Part shown: piece after piece, positions 33,633 to 42,364 of the stretch
Layout: every line of letters begins with the position of its first letter
Position numbering within the stretch: the stretch's first letter is position 1
Assembly (NCBI RefSeq): GCF_021228235.1
Contig: NZ_JAJQRG010000008.1
Span: 142,353-206,352 of the forward strand
Source of the DNA: Pseudophaeobacter flagellatus
GTDB taxonomy: Bacteria > Pseudomonadota > Alphaproteobacteria > Rhodobacterales > Rhodobacteraceae
Direction: 5' to 3'
Length of the DNA stretch: 64,000 bases
The notes under the pieces: model-generated
What the model saw: the letters and a program-made list of their open reading frames with translations, nothing else
What the model was told of the DNA's origin: nothing
The model's database searches: none
Program-made: the position numbers and the translations under genes

Positions 33633-34994
33633 ATGCTAGACCAGACACGGGGCCCCAGAAAAAGAATTGCGGTCGTCGGCGGGGGGATATCGGGGCTGTC
33701 GGCCGCGTACTATCTCTCTGCCTATCATGACGTGACGCTGTTTGAGGCGGCTGATCGCTTGGGGGGGCATGCAAGAACCGTCTTGGCTGGCAAGAGGGGT
33801 GATCAGCCGGTTGATACCGGCTTTATCGTCTTCAATTATGCGACCTACCCATATTTGACCCGCTTGTTTCATGATCTGAACGTGCCGGTGATGAAAAGCG
33901 ATATGAGTTTTGGCGTCAGCATGGACAATGGCGGGTTGGAATATGGGCTGAACGATCTGCGCTGTATCTTTGCCCAAAAACGCAATCTGGTCCGGCCAGA
34001 GTTTTATGGCATGATTTCTGACATCGTGAAGTTCGGCAAGAACGCAGAAAGGGCCGCGCATCACGATGACATCACGATTGGGGACCTGGTGAAGGAACTG
34101 GGGCTGGGTACCTGGTTTAGAGACAAGTATCTTATGCCGATGTGTGGTGCGATTTGGTCAACACCGGTTAGAGATGTTGATGCTTTCCCGGCTAAATCCC
34201 TGGTGCAGTTTTTTCGCAATCATGCCCTGCTGGCTGGAACTGGCAAACACCAATGGTGGACAGTGAAAGGCGGCAGCATTGAATATGTTCGCCGGTTGCA
34301 GGCCGCCTTGCTGGCGCGGGGTTGTACTCTGCGCACAAGTGCCCCGGTACGGGCGGTTCAACGGTCTGACCTGGGGGTTTCAATTACCTGCGATGGGGCA
34401 ACGGAGACCGGCTTTGATGAGCTGATCCTTGCATGTCATTCGGATCAGGCCCTGGCCATTCTGGGGCAGGGGGGCGCAGCGGGTGCGGGGGCTACAGAGG
34501 TGGAGGCTCAGGCGCTTGGTGCCATAAGATATCAGCCCAATACCGCTGTGTTGCACTGCGATGTCACACAGATGCCAAAGCGCCGTGCCTGTTGGTCCAG
34601 TTGGACCTACCGCGCCGAGGCAGATAGGGCCAGTGTGACTTATTGGATGAATAAATTGCAGGGGATTCCTGAACAAGATCCGTTGTTTGTAACCCTTAAT
34701 CCGGCAAACTCCATCCAGAAGAACAAGATTTATGATAGGGTGGAGTTTGCACATCCCGTGTTTGACCGGGCGGCATTGCAGGCCCAACAGACCCTGCGCC
34801 GGATACAGGGGCAAAATCGCACCTGGTTTGCCGGGGCCTACAACCGGCATGGCTTTCATGAGGACGGCATCGCCAGCGCGATGCGCATTGTGCAGCAAAT
34901 GACTTCAGTATCGATAGAGAAGGGATCCTATTATGCGCATCACGGACAAAGCCCTAAAAACGCAATTCCTGTCGATCTGCGAACATCTGCATGA
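33633..34994 (+). CDS. FAD-dependent amine oxidase-like protein (sigma-E regulon)
   Basis: A 453-residue flavoprotein. VVGGGISGLSAAYYLS is the FAD-binding Rossmann motif, followed by FEAADRLGGHARTV; WFAGAYNRHGFHEDGI near the C-terminus is the second FAD contact. Related proteins are annotated as amine oxidases, dehydro-squalene desaturase-like or protoporphyrinogen oxidase-like; in the RpoE regulon they accompany the CFA-synthase-like enzyme. Its last 20 codons overlap the next gene by 62 bases, and that tail (after VSIEKGSYYAHHGQ) looks unlike a conserved domain. GAGG precedes the ATG. Confidence 0.85.
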   Translation: MLDQTRGPRKRIAVVGGGISGLSAAYYLSAYHDVTLFEAADRLGGHARTVLAGKRGDQPVDTGFIVFNYATYPYLTRLFHDLNVPVMKSDMSFGVSMDNGGLEYGLNDLRCIFAQKRNLVRPEFYGMISDIVKFGKNAERAAHHDDITIGDLVKELGLGTWFRDKYLMPMCGAIWSTPVRDVDAFPAKSLVQFFRNHALLAGTGKHQWWTVKGGSIEYVRRLQAALLARGCTLRTSAPVRAVQRSDLGVSITCDGATETGFDELILACHSDQALAILGQGGAAGAGATEVEAQALGAIRYQPNTAVLHCDVTQMPKRRACWSSWTYRAEADRASVTYWMNKLQGIPEQDPLFVTLNPANSIQKNKIYDRVEFAHPVFDRAALQAQQTLRRIQGQNRTWFAGAYNRHGFHEDGIASAMRIVQQMTSVSIEKGSYYAHHGQSPKNAIPVDLRTSA

Positions 34995-36090
34995 GGGGCG
35001 GCTAACCCTGCGCACGCCGGATGGTGCGCGCTATGAATTTGGCAACTCCGGGCCGCAAGCCGAGATGATTATTCGCGACTGGTCGGCAATTTCCGCCATG
35101 GCGGCGCATGGTCAGGTCGGTCTGGGGGAAGCTTATGTGCAGGGGTTCTGGGACACCCCGTCGATAGAGGGGCTGGTGAGCCTGGCTATGCGTAACCGCG
35201 ACAACCTGGGCGCTTATGACAAGGCGAGCCGCCTAAGCAGCCTGAAGTATCGGCTGTTGGATACGGTGCTGCGTGCAAACTCGCGGCGCGGGGCACGTAA
35301 GAACATTCGGGCGCACTATGACGTGGGGAATGAATTTTATCAGCTCTGGTTAGACGAAGGCATGACCTATTCTTCAGGTCTCTTTGCGGCTGGAGCTGAC
35401 GACCTGGGCACCGCACAGCGCCGCAAGAACAGCCGTGCCCTGTCACGATTGAACGATGGCGAACAGGTTCTGGAAGTTGGCTGTGGCTGGGGCGGCTTTG
35501 CGGATCACGCCGCCACCGAGGGTCGCAATGTCACCGGTATCACCATCTCACGCAATCAGCACAGCTATGCGGAATGTCGCCTGGATGGACGGGCTGAAAT
35601 CCAACTGCGGGATTATCGCGATGTGCATGGACGCTATGACAACATCGTTTCTATCGAGATGATCGAAGCCGTCGGCGCCCGTTACTGGCCGAGCTATTTT
35701 TCGATGCTAAAGCGCAACCTGGCCGAAGATGGCCGGGTCTTGTTGCAGGCGATCACGGTTCAGGACAGCTTCTTTGGAGCCTACAAGAGTTCGTCTGACT
35801 ATATTCGCCAGTATGTTTTTCCCGGTGGGATGTTGCTTTCGGACAGCGTGATCGCTGCGCAGGCGCAGCAGGCGGGGCTGCGGGTGCGGGACAGTTTTGC
35901 CTTTGGTGAGGACTATGCACGCACCTGCCGCATCTGGGCAAAGCGCTTGGTTGCGCAGCGCGCGCGTATTCTGAATATGGGGTATTCCAACAGCTTCTTT
36001 CGCAATTGGCAGTATTATCTGGAGATCTGCGCCGCCTCTTTTGCCATCGGCCATACCAATGTTGTGCAGGTGGAACTCGACCATGCATAG
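34933..36090 (+). CDS. Cyclopropane-fatty-acyl-phospholipid synthase-like methyltransferase
   Basis: A 385-residue SAM-dependent enzyme acting on unsaturated acyl chains of membrane lipids. Seen: NIRAHYDVGNEFYQLWLDEGM (CFA signature, with MTYSSGLF next), SAM site VLEVGCGWGGFADHAA, SIEMIEAVGARYWPSYF and YIRQYVFPGGMLLS. Length is normal. In Rhodobacter sphaeroides a CFA-like gene of this operon is reported as needed for furan fatty acid formation and for the full singlet-oxygen response. The start ATG has GAAGGGA upstream and lies 62 bases inside the flavoprotein gene. Confidence 0.88.
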   Translation: MRITDKALKTQFLSICEHLHEGRLTLRTPDGARYEFGNSGPQAEMIIRDWSAISAMAAHGQVGLGEAYVQGFWDTPSIEGLVSLAMRNRDNLGAYDKASRLSSLKYRLLDTVLRANSRRGARKNIRAHYDVGNEFYQLWLDEGMTYSSGLFAAGADDLGTAQRRKNSRALSRLNDGEQVLEVGCGWGGFADHAATEGRNVTGITISRNQHSYAECRLDGRAEIQLRDYRDVHGRYDNIVSIEMIEAVGARYWPSYFSMLKRNLAEDGRVLLQAITVQDSFFGAYKSSSDYIRQYVFPGGMLLSDSVIAAQAQQAGLRVRDSFAFGEDYARTCRIWAKRLVAQRARILNMGYSNSFFRNWQYYLEICAASFAIGHTNVVQVELDHA

Positions 36091-36204
36091 GGTTTGGGGC
36101 AGAACGCGCCTGTGCTCTGCCCTGCAAGTCGGGCGCGGTATGCATCCTGCCTTTCGGCAGCGGTGGCAGCCTGAGGCTTTGGCTGGCGTTACTCGTGGGC
36201 TTGC

Positions 36205-37482
36205 ATGTCAGAACAGCGGGGCATGCCGTTGACGCGCGAACCGCTGAGCCAGAGCCTGCTCTACCCGCGCGTCAGCCTCTATGCCCTGATGTTGGCCGCA
36301 GCGGGTATTCCGCTTTACATCCATTTGCCGCGGTTTGCTTCGGTCAATCTGGAGATTGGCCTGGGCACTGTTGGCGTGATCCTGATGGGGATCAGGCTGA
36401 TTGATCTGGTGCAGGACCCATTGATCGGATGGGTACTGGATCGTTGGGCGCGGGCGCAGCGGGTCTTTGCGGCTGCGGCGGCTCTTGGCTTGGCTTTTGG
36501 GTTCCCTGCTCTGTTCATGCTGCAACCCGGCGAAGGTATCACGCTTCGGCTGACGCTGGTTCTGGTTCTGCTGTTTTCCGCCTACAGCCTGGGCATGATC
36601 CTGCTTTATGGCCGCAGTGCGATGCTGGCCAAACAGGCAACCACTGCCGAGATCACCCGCATGGCGGCCTATCGTGAAGGCGGGATGCTGCTGGGGGTGG
36701 TTCTGGTGGCGATTGCGCCGACGCTCCTTGCCTTGCTTGGGGCGTCGGCGCAGGGCTATCCGGCGCTGGGATGGGGCCTTGGCGCTCTGGCGCTGATGAC
36801 GGCGGTCCTGGCGCGTAGTATCTGGCGACGTCCGGTGCAGCTTGGCACCGCCTTGAACCTGCAAGGCTTGGCCACGTCCGGTGCCGCCCGCCTGTTGCTT
36901 CTGGCGCTGATCAACAGCCTGCCTGTTGCAATCACATCGACGCTGTTTTTGTTTTTTGTTGAAGACAGGCTTGATCTCGCAGGCCAGTCGGGCTTTTTGC
37001 TGCTGCTCTTCTTTGCGTCTGCGGGCTTGTCTGTCCCTCTCTGGGCCCGGGTCAGCCGCCAGCTTGGCCCGCGCAACACCCTGTTGATTGCGATGCCGCT
37101 GGCGGTTTGTGCCTTTGTCGGCGCAGCCTTTCTTGCCCCCGGCAACCTGATTGGATTTGCCATCATCTGCCTGGCTTCGGGTGTCGCATTGGGCGCCGAT
37201 ATGGTGATCCTGCCGGTGATGTTTTCCATGGCCCTAGTGCGGGCAAATTTAAGGGCATCAACGGCCTTTGGGATCTGGTCTTTTGCCGGCAAGCTGGGGC
37301 TGGCCCTGGCGGCCTTTCTGGTGCTGCCCGCCCTGCAATTGAGCGGGTTTGAACCCGGAGCGGAAAACACGCCGCGGGCGCTTGCTACCCTGAACGGAGC
37401 CTATGCGATTTTGCCCTGCCTTCTGAAACTGGCCGCAATTGGCTTGGCCATGACCCTTCCGACAGAGGATACCGTGACATGA
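36205..37482 (+). CDS. MFS/GPH-type transporter of the sigma-E operon
   Basis: A 425-residue membrane protein with about twelve helices of the MFS_2 (glycoside-pentoside-hexuronide:cation symporter) type; the loop IDLVQDPLIGWVLDRWARAQR is the characteristic GPH/MFS motif. ATG 36223 (MPLTREPL) is an alternative start. It lies 114 bases after the CFA gene and overlaps DUF3833 by three or four bases (ATGA). A lipid or lipid-precursor flippase/exporter role would suit the operon, but the cargo is unknown. Confidence 0.82.
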   Translation: MSEQRGMPLTREPLSQSLLYPRVSLYALMLAAAGIPLYIHLPRFASVNLEIGLGTVGVILMGIRLIDLVQDPLIGWVLDRWARAQRVFAAAAALGLAFGFPALFMLQPGEGITLRLTLVLVLLFSAYSLGMILLYGRSAMLAKQATTAEITRMAAYREGGMLLGVVLVAIAPTLLALLGASAQGYPALGWGLGALALMTAVLARSIWRRPVQLGTALNLQGLATSGAARLLLLALINSLPVAITSTLFLFFVEDRLDLAGQSGFLLLLFFASAGLSVPLWARVSRQLGPRNTLLIAMPLAVCAFVGAAFLAPGNLIGFAIICLASGVALGADMVILPVMFSMALVRANLRASTAFGIWSFAGKLGLALAAFLVLPALQLSGFEPGAENTPRALATLNGAYAILPCLLKLAAIGLAMTLPTEDTVT

Positions 37483-38021
37483 AAATCCTGACCACCATTC
37501 TGGTACTTGTACTGCTGTTGATTCTGGCGCGAGATCGGTTCTTCAGCTTTCGTGCGCAAAGCCCTGCAGACTACAAAGACAGCGGTCCCGGCTTTGTCTT
37601 GCAAGAGCATCTCTCTGGTCGCCTGCAGTCAGAGGGGCTTATCTTTGGACCCAAGGGGAAGGTGACCAATAGTTTTGTCGCAGAGATGGTGGGAGAATGG
37701 GACGGTGATACCGGAACGCTGACAGAAAACTTCACCTATTCGAACGGTAAAACACAGCAGCGGAAATGGTATCTGCAGATGGACAGCGCCTCTACCTTTA
37801 CCGCCACTGCGGATGACATCGTCGGAGAGGGAAAAGGCGTCATCTCTGGGTCAACCATCAAGTTGAGCTATTTGATCACCCTGCCGGAAGAGTCGGGCGG
37901 CCATACCCTGACGGCGACGGACTGGATGTATTTGACTGAGAATGGCGTCATCATAAACAAGTCTGAAATGCGGAAATACGGGATCAAAGTTGCCGAACTT
38001 CTGGCCACGATGCACCGCTGA
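37479..38021 (+). CDS. DUF3833 family protein
   Basis: A 180-residue protein with an N-terminal membrane segment (TTILVLVLLLILARDRF) and a beta-rich lipocalin-like domain (GFVLQEHLSGRLQSEGLIFG, ENFTYSNGKTQQRKWYLQM, TATDWMYLTENGVIINKSEM). This matches DUF3833, often the last gene of CFA/DUF1365/flavoprotein clusters. A periplasm-facing lipid-binding role is a reasonable guess. GAGGA lies nine bases before ATG 37479. Confidence 0.8.
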   Translation: MKILTTILVLVLLLILARDRFFSFRAQSPADYKDSGPGFVLQEHLSGRLQSEGLIFGPKGKVTNSFVAEMVGEWDGDTGTLTENFTYSNGKTQQRKWYLQMDSASTFTATADDIVGEGKGVISGSTIKLSYLITLPEESGGHTLTATDWMYLTENGVIINKSEMRKYGIKVAELLATMHR

Positions 38022-38186
38022 TCATTGGATCTTTGGCGGGCACCGCAGTCTGGGGCGCGGGTGAATGAACCTGTTTGCCGGGGTGTTTGTGCCCCATGAA
38101 GGCTGCCCTGACGCTGCCCTAACGCGGCGCTCATGTGGCAGGGTTTCCGCCCGAGACCCGGCCGTGATTGCACAGGGGCAGGTGTC

Positions 38187-38822
38187 CTAGATCCGAAATA
38201 GAGGTTGCAGCAGGCGTGGTAACAGCGCTTTGAAGCGCAGCGGCGCATCTGTCGCGGCAAGGCAAATGCAGGGGTCACCTGCATCGGCGGTTGGCGTGTG
38301 GTTGAGGTCTTCATCGCCGACCTCGACGTCGCCAATGCCAAAACGTCCGGTGCTATCGCTGAAACTACCTTGCAGCACCATTGTGAGCTCCAATCCGTTG
38401 TGGCTGTGGTCTGGCATCGCTTGCCCTGCTGGGATGAACAGCAAGCGCGCATTTGATTCGGCATCAGCCGTCAGGATGGTCTGGCGAACCCCCATGCCCA
38501 GAGCTTTCCATTTGGGCTGTTGCCCCTGCAGTGCCGCCACTACGGGACCGGGATAGATGCCGGAGCGGTCATAGTGAGGTTCGGCCCTGACCGGTGCGTC
38601 CAATTGTGCCAAGACGCTGGCGCGCAACCCGCTGGACAGAGGGCTTGTACTGGCGGTTTCCAGGATGGCCCCGCCGACGGCCTGATGGGCAGCAAGAGAG
38701 GCGCGACAGTCATTACACATGGAAACGTGGCTGGCCACGACCACGGCAAAGGCATGCGGCAGGCTGCCCGCAGCATAGGATGCGAGCAAATGATCAGGGA
38801 TATGATGGGTAATTGCGGTCAT
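38187..38822 (-). CDS. chrR: ChrR-type zinc anti-sigma factor
   Basis: A 211-residue two-domain anti-sigma factor that holds RpoE until singlet oxygen appears. The N-terminal zinc anti-sigma domain has His6/7 and H32-x3-C36-x2-C39 (SHVSMCNDC). The C-terminal cupin-like domain has PDHSHNGLELTMVLQG with the second metal site (HxH...E) and a late His (DLNHTPTADAGDPCICLAAT). It overlaps rpoE by four bases, the usual rpoE-chrR order. Length and motifs match Rhodobacter ChrR (~213 residues). Confidence 0.93.
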   Translation of the reverse strand: MTAITHHIPDHLLASYAAGSLPHAFAVVVASHVSMCNDCRASLAAHQAVGGAILETASTSPLSSGLRASVLAQLDAPVRAEPHYDRSGIYPGPVVAALQGQQPKWKALGMGVRQTILTADAESNARLLFIPAGQAMPDHSHNGLELTMVLQGSFSDSTGRFGIGDVEVGDEDLNHTPTADAGDPCICLAATDAPLRFKALLPRLLQPLFRI

Positions 38823-39379
38823 GTGCGCAGCCCCTTTAGGTCATGTCTCAGCCGTTCAAGGCCAAGACGAATTCTTGATTTGATGGTCCCGAGCGGCAGC
38901 CCCGTCTGCGTTTGGATCTCTTGATGGGTCAGCTCACCCAGATAGGCTTTTTCGACAATTATCCTTTGATCTGCGCTCAGACGTTGAAGCGCCTGCTTCA
39001 GGTGTTCGCTTTCCTGCTCTATCGCCAGGATCTGGCTGGCATCGGCCTCAGCGCCAGGGTCTTCCTTCAGTTCTTCAGGCACCGGCCTGGCCTCTTTGCG
39101 GGCTATGTCGATTTGCCGGTGTCTGGCAATTTGATAGATCCAGGCGGAAACCTGGGCGCGATGCGGGTCGAATTGCTCGGCCTTACGCCACACCGTCAGC
39201 ATCACATCCTGAATCACTTCCTCGGCCTGGGCAGCAGGGGTGCCACCGCGGATGACAAACCCTTTCAGGCGCGGTGCAAAGTGATCGAACAAGGCAGCAA
39301 AGGCCGCCCTGTCCCTATCGATCTTCACCCTCAGCATCCATTTGGTTTGCTCAGAATAGTTGCTTTGCAATTTCGACAC
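38819..39379 (-). CDS. rpoE: ECF sigma factor RpoE (singlet oxygen response)
   Basis: A 186-residue group-4 sigma factor. Region 2 is FAALFDHFAPRLKGFVIR ... AEEVIQDVMLTVWRKAEQF and AWIYQIARHRQIDIARK; region 4 is LSADQRIIVEKAYLGELTHQE ... GLPLGTIKSRIRLGLERLR. GTG 39379 is chosen: GAAGG lies seven or eight bases upstream, and the predicted sigma-E promoter ends at 39456, so the in-frame ATG at 39457 would lie outside the mRNA. It should be autoregulated and directs the island's three promoters. Confidence 0.92.
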   Translation of the reverse strand: MSKLQSNYSEQTKWMLRVKIDRDRAAFAALFDHFAPRLKGFVIRGGTPAAQAEEVIQDVMLTVWRKAEQFDPHRAQVSAWIYQIARHRQIDIARKEARPVPEELKEDPGAEADASQILAIEQESEHLKQALQRLSADQRIIVEKAYLGELTHQEIQTQTGLPLGTIKSRIRLGLERLRHDLKGLRT

Positions 39380-39455
39380 GTCTTTGCCTTCATGGCGAGG
39401 CCGCCCGTGAAGAGCGCGCCTGCGAGAGATATCAATGTCGAATGTCATCATACCC

Positions 39456-39485
39456 AATCTACGAAGGCCACATCTTTTTGGATCA
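39456..39485 (-). promoter_or_regulatory. Sigma-E-type autoregulatory promoter of rpoE-chrR
   Basis: Read leftwards: TGATCC (39485-39480), an 18-base spacer, TAGATT (39461-39456). The start of transcription would be near 39,449, giving a ~70-base leader before the GTG start. Confidence 0.8.
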
Positions 39486-39538
39486 CAATAAGATTGTGTC
39501 GCGCCTGAATGCCGTTCCTGCTGCGGATTTCAGTCCGC

Positions 39539-40567
39539 CTAGACGGGCGGCGATAGGGGGGCGGCCTCTGTGGGGGGATGCGGGGCTTGGGTGTCCAGTT
39601 CTGCCCCATATGTCCGTTCGGTAATGTCGACGGCTGAAATTTCAGCTTCGCAGGTGGACAAAAAGGCGGCTTCCGCATCGGACAGGCGGCGTGCGGGGTT
39701 GGTGATCAGGTAGATGTTCACCATCGGCAGGGCGTCATATGGCGGCAGCTGGCGGATGTGCCCGGCTGCCACATCCTGTTTGGCGACGTGCAGGGGCAGG
39801 GCACCGATCCCGATATCGGCCATGATCATCCGGCGGATTTCATTCAGGCTCGAGGATACCCCGCGCCAGGTATTGGCCAGCCCCATCCGGGCACGCAGGC
39901 GAGAGATCACTTCAAGCGGCCCGCCTTCGGCTTCGGTTTGAAAGGCCACGAAGGGTTCGCCTTCCAGGTCTTTCGGGGTGATGGTTTTGGCGCTGAACAG
40001 GGGGTGCCGTGCGCCGCAGTACAGGCCAAAGAATTCTCGGTACAGGACCAATGTGTTTAGATTCTTGGGAAGCGCCGACAAGAGGCAGACCCCGAAACTG
40101 GCCCGGTTCTGCGATATCATGGTCTCGATATCGCCGCTTTCGTGCACGGAAAAAGAATAGGTGACATGCGGGTGGGCCTTGCAGAACCGGTTCAGAATAT
40201 CCCCGAAATGTTCTGAAATCACGGAACTGGTGATGGCAATCGACAGATGCCCGCGTAATTCAGCGGTATCCGCGTCAAGCAGTGACGGGAGCTGGGAGAT
40301 CGAGCCAAAGATCTTGGCGCATTCTGTGTAAAGCGCATGGCCTGCGCGGGTGACGGTGAACTCATTGGGTTTGCGGATAACCAGTGTCTTATGGGTGGTC
40401 TGCTCAAGGCGCTTTAGGGCTGCCGATACCGTCGGCTGCTTCAAGCCAAGAAAATTCGCCGCTTTGGAGATGCCGCGCTGCTCGACCACCACCATGAATG
40501 TGCGCAAGAGATTCCAATCAAGATTCCAGGGAAAGCGATGTCCGTGTGGTAGCTGCATAGTTTTCAT
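39539..40567 (-). CDS. LysR-family transcriptional regulator
   Basis: A 342-residue regulator with an N-terminal winged helix (WNLLRTFMVVVEQRGISKAA, FLGLKQPTVSAALKRLEQ) and an effector-binding domain; a 30-residue Pro-rich C-terminal tail (HPPTEAAPLSPPV) is unusual. It is divergent from the amino acid importer/catabolic operon at 40,694-50,179, its most likely target, with a 126-base shared control region. ATG 40558 is an alternative start. Confidence 0.87.
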   Translation of the reverse strand: MKTMQLPHGHRFPWNLDWNLLRTFMVVVEQRGISKAANFLGLKQPTVSAALKRLEQTTHKTLVIRKPNEFTVTRAGHALYTECAKIFGSISQLPSLLDADTAELRGHLSIAITSSVISEHFGDILNRFCKAHPHVTYSFSVHESGDIETMISQNRASFGVCLLSALPKNLNTLVLYREFFGLYCGARHPLFSAKTITPKDLEGEPFVAFQTEAEGGPLEVISRLRARMGLANTWRGVSSSLNEIRRMIMADIGIGALPLHVAKQDVAAGHIRQLPPYDALPMVNIYLITNPARRLSDAEAAFLSTCEAEISAVDITERTYGAELDTQAPHPPTEAAPLSPPV

Positions 40568-40600
40568 CTATGTTAAGAATGTCTATTATTTATTTGCGCG

Positions 40601-40668
40601 ATGTGCTGCCACATGCAAGTCTTTTCTCAGAGCGGGCCTGCCGCCAATAAACGCACAGGATAAATCCT
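40601..40668. promoter_or_regulatory. Short palindromes in the LysR/importer control region
   Basis: ATGTG-CTGC-CACAT (40601-40614) and AGGAT-AA-ATCCT (40657-40668) lie between the divergent genes. Either could be a binding site of the LysR protein; arms are only five bases, so they are weak evidence. Confidence 0.3.
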
Positions 40669-40693
40669 GATTTTGATCAATAGGGAGATCACA

Positions 40694-41470
40694 ATGACAT
40701 TCCGCCGTACCATTCTTAAAAGTGCAATTGCAGCCGTTGGCCTTGCAGCCTTTGGTCTGAACACTGCCGCCGCCGAAGAACTGGACAGCCTGAAAGAAAA
40801 AGGGGTGATCCGTATCGCGATGTCCGGCGCTTACCCTCCGTTCAACTTTGTGAACGATGAAAACGAGGTTGTCGGCTTTGACCCCGCCGTGGGGACCGAA
40901 ATCGCCAAGCGCATGGGGCTGGAAGCCGAGATTGTCACCACCGCCTGGGATGGCATCATTGGCGGTCTCTTGGCCAATAAATATGATGCGATTGTCGGAT
41001 CGATGACCATCACCGCAGAGCGGGACGAAGTGGTCGATTTTGTCGGTCCCTACTATTCGGACAAGCGCGCCATCTTTACCAAGCCGGGGTCGGGCATTGC
41101 CAGCCTTGAGGATCTGGAAGGCAAGCGTGTTGGCTTGACACTGGGCGAAACCCACGAAGATTGGGCCCGCGATCGCGGCTATGACATCAACACCTACAAA
41201 GGCCTGCCCGAGCTGCTGCTTGAGCTGGAAAACGGCCGGGTTGATGCCATTGTCAACGACTCGATTGCCGCCATCCTGGCGATGACCTCGAAGGAGCAGA
41301 AATTCGAGATGTTTGCCGACCCCACCACAGAGCCTTTTGGCGCGGGTATCGCCATCCGTGAGGGCAACCCCGAGCTTGCCGCAGAAATGCAAAAAGCCCT
41401 GGATTCCATGATGGAAGACGGCACCTATCTCGCTCTTGCTGAGAAATGGATCGGCGCTGATATCCGCTGA
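40694..41470 (+). CDS. Polar amino acid ABC transporter substrate-binding protein (importer A)
   Basis: A 258-residue periplasmic protein of the SBP_bac_3 family. A signal peptide (to ~TAAA, residue 26) is followed by GVIRIAMSGAYPPFNFVNDE, VGFDPAVGTEIAKRMG and YDAIVGSMTITAERDEVVDFVGPYY, the typical amino acid-binding layout; the Asp/Arg pair for the amino acid backbone is plausible but not assigned. GGGAGA precedes ATG 40694. First gene of the catabolic operon; a stable hairpin follows it, as is common where the binding protein is made in excess. Confidence 0.9.
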   Translation: MTFRRTILKSAIAAVGLAAFGLNTAAAEELDSLKEKGVIRIAMSGAYPPFNFVNDENEVVGFDPAVGTEIAKRMGLEAEIVTTAWDGIIGGLLANKYDAIVGSMTITAERDEVVDFVGPYYSDKRAIFTKPGSGIASLEDLEGKRVGLTLGETHEDWARDRGYDINTYKGLPELLLELENGRVDAIVNDSIAAILAMTSKEQKFEMFADPTTEPFGAGIAIREGNPELAAEMQKALDSMMEDGTYLALAEKWIGADIR

Positions 41471-41480
41471 TATCTCTGTT

Positions 41481-41506
41481 CCCTGCCGCCGGACACGGCG
41501 GCAGGG
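41481..41506 (+). terminator. Intercistronic hairpin after the binding-protein gene
   Basis: A perfect 10-bp stem CCCTGCCGCC/GGCGGCAGGG with loop GGACAC, 11 bases after the stop codon. It lacks a full T-tract and probably stabilises the upstream mRNA or attenuates transcription. The rest of the 228-base gap to the permease shows nothing else. Confidence 0.65.
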
Positions 41507-41698
41507 GTTCGCCGTAATGGCATGATGGATCACGCGCCTCGGCAAACCGGCCCCTTTTGTGGCCTGACCTAAGCGTAGAGGCCGATCCCTACCCAAACAA
41601 AGTGTGGACCTGCATGATTTCCAGCATGGGATTTCTTTCGTCGCGAACGTTGCACATGGCTGCATCGCCGCTGTGTGGCCAGGTCAAAGGAGTGAAGC

Positions 41699-42346
41699 AT
41701 GGACTTTGAACTGATGCTCAAGGTTTATCCGTTCTTTCTGGAGGCCGCCTGGACAACGATCCTGTTGTCAGTGCTGACCGCCATTCTGGGCCTGACCTGT
41801 GGCACACTGGGCGCTGCCGCTCGACTGTCACGATTTGCGGCCCTGCGGTTCCTCGGGGCCGCCTATGTCAGCCTGTTTCGCGGCACACCTGCCTTGATTC
41901 AGCTGTTCATCCTGTATTTTGGCGGGCCACAGATCGGCATCCAGTTGGATGCGTTCGAGGCAGGGGTCATCGGTCTGGGTATCAATGCCGGGGCCTATAT
42001 GACGGAAACCATTCGTGGGGGGGTCATTTCGATCGACAGGGGGCAGCGCGAAGCCGCCCGGACCCTGGGGCTAAGCAGTTGGCAAGCCACCTACAAGATT
42101 ATCCTGCCGCAGGCCGCGCGGCTGATGGTGCGCCCGCTGGGGGTGAACCTGAATATGCTGATAAAAGCGACAGCCCTAGTGGCGGCGATTTCGGTCATCG
42201 AACTGACCTATACCGCACAACGCTATATCGGCTCTACCTACAAACCCTTCGAGATGTTCCTGCTGGCAGGGGTTCTCTACATGATCATCATCTATGTGGT
42301 GGGCCGTGGCGTTGCCTGGCTGGATCGCAAAGTTCAAATCAACTGA
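41699..42346 (+). CDS. Amino acid ABC transporter permease (importer A, subunit 1)
   Basis: A 215-residue HisM/HisQ-type inner-membrane permease with about five helices. LFRGTPALIQLFILYFGGPQ is the typical loop and [21 protein letters not shown] the EAA motif that contacts the ATPase. AAAGGAG lies nine bases before the ATG. It pairs with the next permease 18 bases on. Confidence 0.9.
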   Translation: MDFELMLKVYPFFLEAAWTTILLSVLTAILGLTCGTLGAAARLSRFAALRFLGAAYVSLFRGTPALIQLFILYFGGPQIGIQLDAFEAGVIGLGINAGAYMTETIRGGVISIDRGQREAARTLGLSSWQATYKIILPQAARLMVRPLGVNLNMLIKATALVAAISVIELTYTAQRYIGSTYKPFEMFLLAGVLYMIIIYVVGRGVAWLDRKVQIN

Positions 42347-42364
42347 TCGGAAAAGGAAAGACAG

